A program made the translations under genes and the position numbers. Below are positions 25,093 to 33,016 of a stretch of 64,000 nucleotides of DNA, in pieces (the first letter of the stretch is position 1; each line of letters starts with the position of its first letter). The stretch comes from Chitinophaga pinensis (GTDB lineage: Bacteria; Bacteroidota; Bacteroidia; Chitinophagales; CAMDFR01). Below the pieces are notes generated by a model. The model searched no databases and had not been told where the DNA came from. It saw only the letters and a list, made by a program, of their open reading frames with translations. The stretch covers positions 1 through 64,000 of the forward strand of contig CAMART010000015.1 of the NCBI GenBank assembly GCA_945860705.1, given 5' to 3'.

Positions 25093-26307
25093 TTATTTAT
25101 TAATTATATCAATAAATTTTTGCGCTATAGCATCATAAGAATGATGATTGATTACATATGATCTTCCATTTTTACCAAGTTCATTTCTTTTGTCCTCTGT
25201 TAAAGCATGCATAGCCAATATCGCATCTTTAATAGCTTCAGGCGATTCTGCTTTACACGAAATTCCACAATTAGCTAATTGTATAGGATCATTTTCTGAT
25301 GAAAACGAATGAATAATCGGCTTTGCAGAATACATATAATCATAAAGTTTATTAGCTGAAATACCAAACTCGTAGAGTGGTTCATCGTTCCATCCAATAT
25401 AGCACGCATCAAATAATTGTAGTGCAGACTGTACTTGTTGTTTTGGTATAGGGTCTATGAAAATGATATTTTTAGCACTTGATACTTTTTCATTAAGTGC
25501 TTCTTTCTCGCCTCCATCACCTATTACTACAAAAAAAATCTCTGGATGATTTTGTAGAAGTAAAACTGCATCTATAAAATAATTCATAGCATTGGAGACT
25601 CCGATTGTGCCTACATAACCAACTATAAATTTATCTTTAGGTATTTGAGCTTGGACTGATGAAGCTAATACTTCAGGATTTTCTACTTCTTCTAATAGGA
25701 TTCCATTGGGGGCATAAAAAAACTTATTTGCTTGCATCCTTTGTGCAATCATGTGTTTATCAGCTCCTGGCAATACAGAACACACATTGTCTGCTTTTTT
25801 GTAAGCGTATTTTTCAAAGAAAGAAAGCAATAGTACTAATGGATGCCATGATGACATTTTTGCTAAATTTTGTATAGTCAAAGGCCATATATCACGAACT
25901 TCAAAAATCAATTTCGCTTGATATTTATCAGCAAAATATTTACCATTAAAAATAGGAAAAAGCGAGGGAGACGATACAATGATTGCATCAGGCTTACTGA
26001 TATTTTTAGTTGGAATAAAATACATACGAAATAAAAACACAAACATATTCCAAAACCTACCTAAGCTCACAGAACGAGCATATGTAGGAACATCAACCCA
26101 ACAGTATTGAATTTGATCTATTGTTTCAAAAGTATAAGTTCCGTTCGTATTAGGTAATTTTTTGTACAGATGCGAATATGAGCCTGAAAATATAATTACT
26201 TCATATCCTTTTCTTACAAATTCTTTGGCTAAGTAATAATGCCTAAACTCCATACCATGTATAGGTGAGCCAACATATTGATTAATTATCCAAATAGTTT
26301 TTTTCAT
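25093..26307 (-). CDS. Glycosyltransferase family 4 protein (WbuB-like)
   Basis: 404 residues, GT-B fold: N-terminal acceptor domain (IINQYVGSPIHGMEFRHYYLAKEFVRKGYEVIIFSG) and C-terminal GT4 domain with VGYVGTIGVSNAMNYFIDA, VVIGDGGEK and FGISANKLYDYMYSAKPII (the EX7E-like nucleotide-sugar site is only partly conserved). The overall pattern resembles WbuB-type N-acetylfucosaminyl or related transferases, which add the second sugar to a lipid-linked amino sugar. First gene of the minus-strand cluster, with a promoter at 26323-26330. Confidence 0.88.
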   Translation of the reverse strand: MKKTIWIINQYVGSPIHGMEFRHYYLAKEFVRKGYEVIIFSGSYSHLYKKLPNTNGTYTFETIDQIQYCWVDVPTYARSVSLGRFWNMFVFLFRMYFIPTKNISKPDAIIVSSPSLFPIFNGKYFADKYQAKLIFEVRDIWPLTIQNLAKMSSWHPLVLLLSFFEKYAYKKADNVCSVLPGADKHMIAQRMQANKFFYAPNGILLEEVENPEVLASSVQAQIPKDKFIVGYVGTIGVSNAMNYFIDAVLLLQNHPEIFFVVIGDGGEKEALNEKVSSAKNIIFIDPIPKQQVQSALQLFDACYIGWNDEPLYEFGISANKLYDYMYSAKPIIHSFSSENDPIQLANCGISCKAESPEAIKDAILAMHALTEDKRNELGKNGRSYVINHHSYDAIAQKFIDIINK

Positions 26308-26322
26308 ACATTAAAATAAGTA

Positions 26323-26330
26323 CAAAGATA
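26323..26330 (-). promoter_or_regulatory. Promoter -7 box of the glycan cluster
   Basis: Minus strand reads TATCTTTG, 15 nt upstream of the GT4 start codon. Confidence 0.5.
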
Positions 26331-26456
26331 TAAGTATAAAGACATAAGTATTGAAAAGGTCTATCCCTTCAAGTGTTTAAATTAATAAACATCAATGAAC
26401 TAAATAATAATATATCGAAAAAGATTTTACTTAAATCTTAATTCTTTATACTTAAA

Positions 26457-27791
26457 TTAAATTTCTCTATTTACATCAAATTGTTCTAGATAGTCAGCTA
26501 CTTTCCTAACGAACATACCACCAAGAGCTCCATCTACTATTCTATGATCATAAGAATGAGATAAGAACATCATGTGTCTGATACCTATGAAATCGCCCTC
26601 AGCAGTTTCTACTACTACAGGTTTTTTTCTGATAGCACCAACCGCCATGATAGCTACTTGAGGTTGATTGATGATAGGTGTGCCCATCACATTTCCAAAT
26701 GTACCTACATTAGTGATTGTATATGTACCGCCAGTGATATCATCTGGAGTAAGTTTATTTGAGCGAGCTCTATTTGCCAAATCATTTACTTTTTTAGCAA
26801 GACCAAGCATATTGAGTTGGTCAGCATTTTTGATTACTGGTACTATCAAATTACCTGTTGGTAATGCAGCTGCCATACCAATATTGATATCTTTTTTAAG
26901 GATAATTTTATCGCCATCAAGTGAACAATTGATATTTGGGAAATCTTTAATTGCTTTAATAATCGCTTCAATAAATATTGGTGTAAAAGTAAGATTTTCA
27001 CCTTCTTTTTGTTTGAATTTGCCTTTCCATTTTTCTCTCCACTGCACTATATTGGTCACATCTGCTTCTACATATGAAGTAACGTGTGGAGATGTTTGTA
27101 CTGATTTTACCATATGCTCAGCTATAAGCTTACGCATACGATCCATTTCTATTATTTCTACATTGCCACCATAAGTATTTGCTGGTGCAGATTTAGGTGC
27201 TTCGTTTGTCACTGAAACTGATGCTACTGGAGTAGAAACCGCAGGTGCAAATGTTGCCTCTACTACTGGAGTAGTAGCTACAGGAGCATTTCCTCTATTT
27301 GCTACAAATGATAAAATATCTTTTTTAGTGACTCTTCCACCACCGCCTGTGCCTGGTATAGCTTCCAATTCACTCATACTTATTTTTTCTTCTTTAGCAA
27401 TATTTAAAACTAAAGGAGAGTAAAATCTATTTGAATCTGCATTGCTTGGTGCTGGAGTTGATGTAGTATTTTGTGTTATAGTTAAATTTGCTACTGTTGT
27501 TGCTGGAACTTCTACTGGAGTAGCAACTGGAGGAGTAGTTACCGTGTTTGATGTTGCGCCACTTTCTATTATAGCTATTGCTTTGCCAATTTCAACAGTT
27601 TCACCTTCTGGAAATAATATTTTTGTAAGAGTACCTGCAAATGGTGAAGGAACTTCACTATCTACTTTGTCGGTTGCTATTTCTAAAACAGCTTCATCAA
27701 GAGCTACTGAATCGCCTTCTTTTTTTAACCATCTAAGTATCTTTGCTTCCATGATACTTTCGCCTAACTTAGGCATAATCAAATCTGCCAT
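26457..27791 (-). CDS. Dihydrolipoamide acyltransferase (E2 of a 2-oxo acid dehydrogenase)
   Basis: About 444 residues from the ATG at 27791 (MADLIMPKLGESI); an upstream in-frame extension of 15 residues is not plausible. An N-terminal lipoyl domain with the modified lysine in EIATDKVDSEV (near residue 41), a Pro/Thr/Ala-rich linker, a peripheral-subunit-binding domain (NRFYSPLVLNIAKEEKISM...GGGRVTKKDIL), and a C-terminal catalytic domain with SYDHRIVDGALGGMF, containing the catalytic His-Asp. The motif resembles branched-chain or pyruvate E2 rather than classical SucB, but the substrate cannot be fixed. No E1 or E3 gene is adjacent. Confidence 0.92.
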   Translation of the reverse strand: MADLIMPKLGESIMEAKILRWLKKEGDSVALDEAVLEIATDKVDSEVPSPFAGTLTKILFPEGETVEIGKAIAIIESGATSNTVTTPPVATPVEVPATTVANLTITQNTTSTPAPSNADSNRFYSPLVLNIAKEEKISMSELEAIPGTGGGGRVTKKDILSFVANRGNAPVATTPVVEATFAPAVSTPVASVSVTNEAPKSAPANTYGGNVEIIEMDRMRKLIAEHMVKSVQTSPHVTSYVEADVTNIVQWREKWKGKFKQKEGENLTFTPIFIEAIIKAIKDFPNINCSLDGDKIILKKDINIGMAAALPTGNLIVPVIKNADQLNMLGLAKKVNDLANRARSNKLTPDDITGGTYTITNVGTFGNVMGTPIINQPQVAIMAVGAIRKKPVVVETAEGDFIGIRHMMFLSHSYDHRIVDGALGGMFVRKVADYLEQFDVNREI

Positions 27792-27815
27792 AATATTTTC
27801 TATTATTTTGAATTG

Positions 27816-27823
27816 CAAAGGTA
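27816..27823 (-). promoter_or_regulatory. Promoter -7 box of the E2 gene
   Basis: Minus strand reads TACCTTTG, 24 nt upstream of the chosen ATG; this supports the shorter start. Confidence 0.5.
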
Positions 27824-27908
27824 AGGAATTTGCCACATAAAAAACTATAAGTGGAAAATGAATTGATAAATGTTGATTAAGTAAAAAATAGGCTATACTA
27901 TTTGTGTG

Positions 27909-29039
27909 TTATTTACCTGCATCTATTTTACAACCTGTTTTTGGATCTACGAAAACAATAGGGTTTTTCTTATCCATGCCAGCTATCCATTGATAGATGA
28001 GCTCTACTCCTTCTTTATGTACTAGATGTCTTCCTAGTTCTGGCATCATCACACCAGGGTTGGTTGAGTTCATTCTATAGTAAATAATAGAAGAATCTGG
28101 ATATCCTGGCACAATATCATACAATCTACCTCCGCTTCCTATACCTGCTGCAACTGGTGACTTATATAGACCTAATTTTGTAGTATTGTGTTCGGTATAC
28201 GTAAGGGTTAATCCACTAGTGCCACCCTGCCCTTCTGGTCTATGACAGTGGCCACAATTTACATCTAAATATGCTAGAGCTCTATCTTGGATAGGGTCAA
28301 TAGGGTCGTCCCATTTGGCTACTCTTGGAGAAGTAGCTGGACATTCCAATCCTTTTAAAATTCCTAATGTAGCCCACATATCTAATTGATTTCTCTTTTT
28401 ACCATCAGTATAAACCATATCGCAATTTATATTTCTAACTTTTGGACCTATTGGTGTTATTTCTTCTTTATTCCAATGACAGCTTTTACATTGGTTTTTA
28501 TTAGGAATGGTGTACTCTACAGTCATCTTCTCCCCTTTTTTATTGATCCATTCTACATGTTTATCACCACCTGCTACTTGCAGTGTTGCATCTGTTTGCT
28601 CTTCATTCCAAATGTATGGAAGTGTCTCCCAACCATCATTTTTATGAATCAATAATCTTGTTTCGATGATTCTTCTTCCTTTTGAAGGATTGCGTTCATC
28701 ATTATAATAAAAAAAGTTTTTAATTATACAACTGCCAACTGGAAAATCTAATACATCTTCTTCCTGATAGGCTACAGTTTTGCCTTTTGGTACATATATA
28801 AATCGGGCTTTTTGTGCGTAATCTGAAAAAAGTGGAGTAATCATTTCATAAGGAACAATTCCAGAATTTGGAGACAAGTTTTTTATATCGTCTTTAAAAA
28901 AATTATATTCACTTAGTTTTTCAAAATTTGGTTTGGAGATATCTAAATGAACTACATTATCTTTTTTGGGTGTACATTCAAATAGAAATAAAATACCTAA
29001 TAATGAAATAATAAAATAAAAAATAAATTTTTTCTTCAT
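27909..29039 (-). CDS. Diheme c-type cytochrome (SO2930/HNE_0200-like family)
   Basis: 376 residues with an N-terminal lipoprotein-like signal (FYFIISLLGILFLFEC). Two heme-c sites are visible: CKSCHW (about residue 186) and CGHCH (about residue 262), with distal ligand candidates such as MMPELGRH. The pattern matches the family called SO2930 or HNE_0200 (TIGR03806 as I recall). It lies 10 nt after the beta-helix lipoprotein gene, which is the usual partner of this family. Electron partner and substrate are unknown. Confidence 0.82.
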   Translation of the reverse strand: MKKKFIFYFIISLLGILFLFECTPKKDNVVHLDISKPNFEKLSEYNFFKDDIKNLSPNSGIVPYEMITPLFSDYAQKARFIYVPKGKTVAYQEEDVLDFPVGSCIIKNFFYYNDERNPSKGRRIIETRLLIHKNDGWETLPYIWNEEQTDATLQVAGGDKHVEWINKKGEKMTVEYTIPNKNQCKSCHWNKEEITPIGPKVRNINCDMVYTDGKKRNQLDMWATLGILKGLECPATSPRVAKWDDPIDPIQDRALAYLDVNCGHCHRPEGQGGTSGLTLTYTEHNTTKLGLYKSPVAAGIGSGGRLYDIVPGYPDSSIIYYRMNSTNPGVMMPELGRHLVHKEGVELIYQWIAGMDKKNPIVFVDPKTGCKIDAGK

Positions 29040-29049
29040 AAAAGACGGA

Positions 29050-30288
29050 TTAGTTTTTGTACCAACTTGGATCTGTAGTCACTGTTACATTGCCTGTTGA
29101 AAATAATGCTGGGTCTACTTTTACATTTTTAAATCCTCCTGCTGCGTCTAGATTGGCAATCATAATAGCTCCATTATTTTTGATTACGACACCTTTACCT
29201 TCTGGTAGATTTCCTGTCTTCATATCTACCATAGCTGGATTGAATATGCCATCTATTAGTATTTCTGGACCATTATTTTGAAATAATTTACCAACCAACT
29301 GTCCCATTTCTCTGGTCATATCTGGTGATTTTGTATCATTTTTATATACATTGTCATGTATAGAAATTGAATGATAAAATGGATCGTACAATGAATCATT
29401 TAATGGTCTACCTAGCATTAAATAACTAATAACTGCTGTACCTACAGTTTTGTGATTTGTGATTCTGTTATTAAAGAACTCCACACCTTCTGTACTTAAG
29501 ATAAAAGAACCTGTACCTGCTGGAACCACTGCTACACTATTTCCCATAGGTGCAAAATTTGGATGATTGTTGTTGAGGATATCATTGTCAAATACTCTTA
29601 CATTTGCTCCTCTTTTTATTGGTACATCTGGCAAATCAAATACGCAGATACCTCCTGTATTATTCTCGCATTTGTTTTTATAAACTTCAGCATTCGTTGT
29701 GTTTTCTATTTCTATTCCTGCTACATTTTCATGTACATAATTATTGCGAACTATTACATTTTTACTTTGTCCTACATAAATTCCTGCATCACTTGCACAA
29801 TAAACTTCGCAGTTTTCTATCATCACATTAGAGCAAGTAACAGGGTATAAAGCATATGAGCCATTCATACTATCTGCACCATTTGTCCAACCTACTGTTA
29901 CATTTCTTACAATGAGTCCATTGCATTCTTGTATTTTAATAATATCTCCTTTGCAATCTGTCATTGTAAATCCTTCTAATAATAAATCATTGCAAGCACT
30001 GATTTTAAAGCCTTCTGGACCTTCTGATTGAGTTTTGAAAGATATTTTTGTTTTATCGGCTCCCTGTCCTTTAAAAGTAATTTTATTGATTTTATCTAAT
30101 GATAATGGCTTACTAAATTCAAAATTGCCCTCTGGTAGTTCTATAATATCCCCTTCTTTAGCAGTAATAAGCTTTTCTTGAAGTTTTGAAACTACTTCTT
30201 CACTCTTCATCGCATTGCTTTTTGGTTTTGTATTACAAGATGCCAAAATCAATGTGATTATGCATAAAAATGAAATTTTTTTAATCAT
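29050..30288 (-). CDS. Parallel beta-helix lipoprotein, partner of the diheme cytochrome
   Basis: 412 residues. A lipobox is seen in ITLILASCN (Cys 18). The rest is made of short repeated rungs (NGLIVRNVTVGWTNGADSMN, CSNVMIENCEVYCASDAGIYV, KNVIVRNNYVHENVAGIEIENTTNAEVYKNKCENNTGGI), characteristic of right-handed beta-helix proteins of the TIGR03805 type. Such proteins have been noted to occur beside the diheme cytochrome family, and here they are 10 nt apart in one unit. Its role is unknown; it is likely an outer-membrane or periplasmic scaffold or polysaccharide-binding protein. Confidence 0.82.
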   Translation of the reverse strand: MIKKISFLCIITLILASCNTKPKSNAMKSEEVVSKLQEKLITAKEGDIIELPEGNFEFSKPLSLDKINKITFKGQGADKTKISFKTQSEGPEGFKISACNDLLLEGFTMTDCKGDIIKIQECNGLIVRNVTVGWTNGADSMNGSYALYPVTCSNVMIENCEVYCASDAGIYVGQSKNVIVRNNYVHENVAGIEIENTTNAEVYKNKCENNTGGICVFDLPDVPIKRGANVRVFDNDILNNNHPNFAPMGNSVAVVPAGTGSFILSTEGVEFFNNRITNHKTVGTAVISYLMLGRPLNDSLYDPFYHSISIHDNVYKNDTKSPDMTREMGQLVGKLFQNNGPEILIDGIFNPAMVDMKTGNLPEGKGVVIKNNGAIMIANLDAAGGFKNVKVDPALFSTGNVTVTTDPSWYKN

Positions 30289-30362
30289 AATAAATAGGTT
30301 GGATGTTTAATTTTATAATAAGATATAAAGTTATAATATTTTAAAAACATTATTAAAAAAAC

Positions 30363-30986
30363 TTATTGAATATTTGATAATTGTTTCAACTTTTTTATTT
30401 GGTTACTTTGTTCTTTTATGATAGTGTTTAATGATTTATATGAAGGTAATTGATCTTTTTGATATTTCTCAATCATAGAAATAGTTGTGGTGATTTTAAG
30501 AATCTGTTGGTATTCATTTAATGAGATATTATTTTTATCAATAGTACTTAATAAATTATAACTCTCTTTTGAGAGTGCTTTGTAATTGTTTTCACTATTA
30601 AAAATCAACCTTTCAACTTTATTTTTTAATAATGTATCGTTTATATTCATTATCATCGAATTTGCATTAGAATAATATTGAGTATTTTTATCAAAAAATG
30701 CATTAAATGGTTCTTTAGATTTATTTTGAGATTTATAATTGTCTTCTATTGATTTTATTAATAGCTGTAAATCTTTATCATTTTTAAGTATTTCATTATA
30801 AAGCTCCTCGACCAGATTATTACTAGCTCTTTTAGATATAGATTCAAGTTCATAACTTTTGTGGTCTTGCAACGCTATTGGAACTTGTTCATTTATTGTT
30901 GGATTGTTTTCTCTTTTTATTTCATTACAAGAAAATAGAGTAATAAAAGTTAAAAATAAAAATATTTGTTTTGTTAATGAACTCAT
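30363..30986 (-). CDS. Helical lipoprotein of unknown function
   Basis: 207 residues. A lipoprotein signal (FLFLTFITLFSC, Cys 20) is followed by a Lys/Asn-rich, mainly helical body with no recognised domain. It stands alone between the beta-helix gene and the divergent YcxB-like gene. Confidence 0.62.
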   Translation of the reverse strand: MSSLTKQIFLFLTFITLFSCNEIKRENNPTINEQVPIALQDHKSYELESISKRASNNLVEELYNEILKNDKDLQLLIKSIEDNYKSQNKSKEPFNAFFDKNTQYYSNANSMIMNINDTLLKNKVERLIFNSENNYKALSKESYNLLSTIDKNNISLNEYQQILKITTTISMIEKYQKDQLPSYKSLNTIIKEQSNQIKKLKQLSNIQ

Positions 30987-31099
30987 GATTTTTTTGATTT
31001 AGTTTTAAAAAAAATGTATAATTTTAAATTTATATCATATGATAAACAAAATGCTATTTAAGCATATTAAATTAACACTTATTAATAGATACAAAAGCT

Positions 31100-31618
31100 T
31101 TGAATAGTATAAAATTTACACATATTACCAATTGGGATTTCTATATAAAAACAACTTTTAAAGTTTTTTTAAAAGGATTGCTAAAACCTCAATTTTTTAT
31201 CCCATTCTTGATAATACTTGCAATAATAATATATGTAAGTATAAATTCGTTAGGTTATAGTTTTAGGTTTATTAGTCCAGTTTCAATATTCATACTCTAT
31301 TTAGTAGTAATGTATCCTTGGAATATTTATAGAAATGCGAAAGCAAATTTTGAGTCATCTGCATCATTAAAAGAAAAACTAGAATATGAGTTTAGTGAAG
31401 AATATTTAATAATAAAAGGGGAATCATTTGAAAGTAAATCTCAATGGAAAAACTATCCAAAAATATTCAAAATTGGAAATGCTCTTCTTATTTATAATAC
31501 AAGACTAACTGCATATTTTATCGACTTAAATCAAATGGATAGCGTAGAAAGAATATATCTGACAGACATGCTAAAACATATTACGATTAGTAATAGGATT
31601 GAAAATAATCTGAAGTAG
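31100..31618 (+). CDS. YcxB-like membrane protein
   Basis: 172 residues. Two hydrophobic helices (FIPFLIILAIIIYVSI, PVSIFILYLVVMYPW) are followed by a C-terminal domain with the YcxB pattern (EFSEEYLIIKGESFESKSQWKNYPKIFKIGNALLIYNTRLTAYFID). The start is a TTG at 31100; no ATG gives a full N-terminus. The family's function is not known. It ends 6 nt before the convergent ATPase gene. Confidence 0.72.
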   Translation: MNSIKFTHITNWDFYIKTTFKVFLKGLLKPQFFIPFLIILAIIIYVSINSLGYSFRFISPVSIFILYLVVMYPWNIYRNAKANFESSASLKEKLEYEFSEEYLIIKGESFESKSQWKNYPKIFKIGNALLIYNTRLTAYFIDLNQMDSVERIYLTDMLKHITISNRIENNLK

Positions 31619-31623
31619 AAATA

Positions 31624-32805
31624 TTAGAAAATATTTCCACCCCAAATAAACTCTTTATATCCACTTGGTGCTGGATTTCGCCCTATTAAATACGTAGTAT
31701 CGATTTCCAATGGCTTTGCTCTTCTATTCAACGTTTTCAAATCAAAATCGCTCGGTGTTTCTTTTACTTCAAAGGCTATTTTTTTATCTAAAATAAAATC
31801 TATCTCTGTACCTGAACTTTTTTCATAGTAATTTAATTCTCCTAATAAATAAAGCTGATTAGCAATTATATTTTCAAAAATAGCACCCGATGAACTCTGA
31901 CCACAAATTTGTAATAATCCATTATCAGTGAAAAATATTTTTTCTTGTTTAGAAATTTCCTTATCAATACCTTTTGTAAAAGGTTTGACGGTTTTTATAA
32001 GATACGTGTGTTCCAACAATAGAATATATTCTTTTACTTTATTTCTATTTACACCTAATAGGCTTGATATTTTTGTATAATCTATCTTAGAGCCTACTCT
32101 ATTTGCAAGTAATAGAATCAACTTATACAATACATCAGATGCGGATAAGTCTCCGAGCAATTTTATATCAAGTTCAATATGTGAATCTAAAATATCTTTT
32201 AGATATTCTATTTTATCTTGTTCATTCTGAGCAAGAATAACCTCAGGAAATCCTCCAAACTTTATATATTCTTCATATAAAATTTTATATTTAGAATAGT
32301 AAATAGGGAGAAATAATTTCATTTTTTCTTTTTGAATTCCTTTAGTATCCACTTCTTTAAAATGTAAAAACTCTTCGAAATCTAAAGGATACATTTCGAA
32401 AATGCGCTTTCTTCCTGCTAAGCTTTCAGAAAAATGATTTTTAAGATAAAACGAACTCGAGCCTGTAACAATAAATTTAGTACCATAATCATCATATAAC
32501 GCTTTGATGATGCTAGCCGAATTCTTTACTTGTTGAATTTCATCAATAGCGATAACGCCTGGAGTAGAAAAATCAAAACCGAGTTGTTCGATTGCACGCT
32601 CTATTTCCTTATAGGAGTCTTGTTGAAAAAGATTTCTATTTTCTATCCTTTCCAAATCTATATATACTTTATTTTTCGTTTTAACTTGAGCCAATAAATA
32701 CTTAAGCGCTGTAGATTTGCCTACACGTCTAAGTCCAGTAATAACAAGTACTTGCTTCTTTTCTAAATGATTTAGTAAGCTTGGGAATATTTTTCTTGTA
32801 AACAT
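31624..32805 (-). CDS. AAA-type ATPase with DUF4143 domain
   Basis: 393 residues. N-terminal ATPase with Walker A GLRRVGKST (about 24-32) and a Walker B-like VIAIDEIQQV followed by a sensor FIVTGSSSFYL; the central and C-terminal parts match DUF4143, ending in the nuclease-like EIDFILDKKIAFEVKE motif (PD-(D/E)XK-like, inferred). Such proteins are common as lone accessory genes in Bacteroidota and are often linked with mobile or defence contexts. It stands alone with its own promoter. Confidence 0.85.
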   Translation of the reverse strand: MFTRKIFPSLLNHLEKKQVLVITGLRRVGKSTALKYLLAQVKTKNKVYIDLERIENRNLFQQDSYKEIERAIEQLGFDFSTPGVIAIDEIQQVKNSASIIKALYDDYGTKFIVTGSSSFYLKNHFSESLAGRKRIFEMYPLDFEEFLHFKEVDTKGIQKEKMKLFLPIYYSKYKILYEEYIKFGGFPEVILAQNEQDKIEYLKDILDSHIELDIKLLGDLSASDVLYKLILLLANRVGSKIDYTKISSLLGVNRNKVKEYILLLEHTYLIKTVKPFTKGIDKEISKQEKIFFTDNGLLQICGQSSSGAIFENIIANQLYLLGELNYYEKSSGTEIDFILDKKIAFEVKETPSDFDLKTLNRRAKPLEIDTTYLIGRNPAPSGYKEFIWGGNIF

Positions 32806-32823
32806 TTTATCGTATTAATAGTA

Positions 32824-32831
32824 CAAAAATA
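32824..32831 (-). promoter_or_regulatory. Promoter -7 box of the DUF4143 ATPase
   Basis: Minus strand reads TATTTTTG, 18 nt upstream of the ATG. Confidence 0.5.
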
Positions 32832-32960
32832 ATACATTTTATAGTATAATTAGATATTATTTTATATTTAATATCGTATAATATGCATAATTTTTATGCT
32901 AATTATCCGATAATTAGTAATAAATTTATATTATATTATTGAATATCAACAATATAATAC

Positions 32961-32997
32961 AAATAAAAAACGCTGATATTTGTAAATATCAGCGTTT
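32961..32997 (-). terminator. Terminator downstream of glnN
   Basis: A 14-bp perfect stem (32968-32981 with 32984-32997), followed on the minus strand by six T. Confidence 0.9.
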
Positions 32998-33016
32998 AGA
33001 AATTAGAATTAAAAAA

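Noticed and set aside
27442-27840. 132-residue plus-strand ORF opposite the E2 gene
   Set aside because: It is a shadow of the Pro/Thr/Ala-rich linker of the E2 gene; the minus-strand protein is clearly real.
29563-29850. Overlapping plus-strand ORFs opposite the beta-helix gene
   Set aside because: Tyr/Phe/His-rich shadows of repetitive Asn codons on the coding strand.
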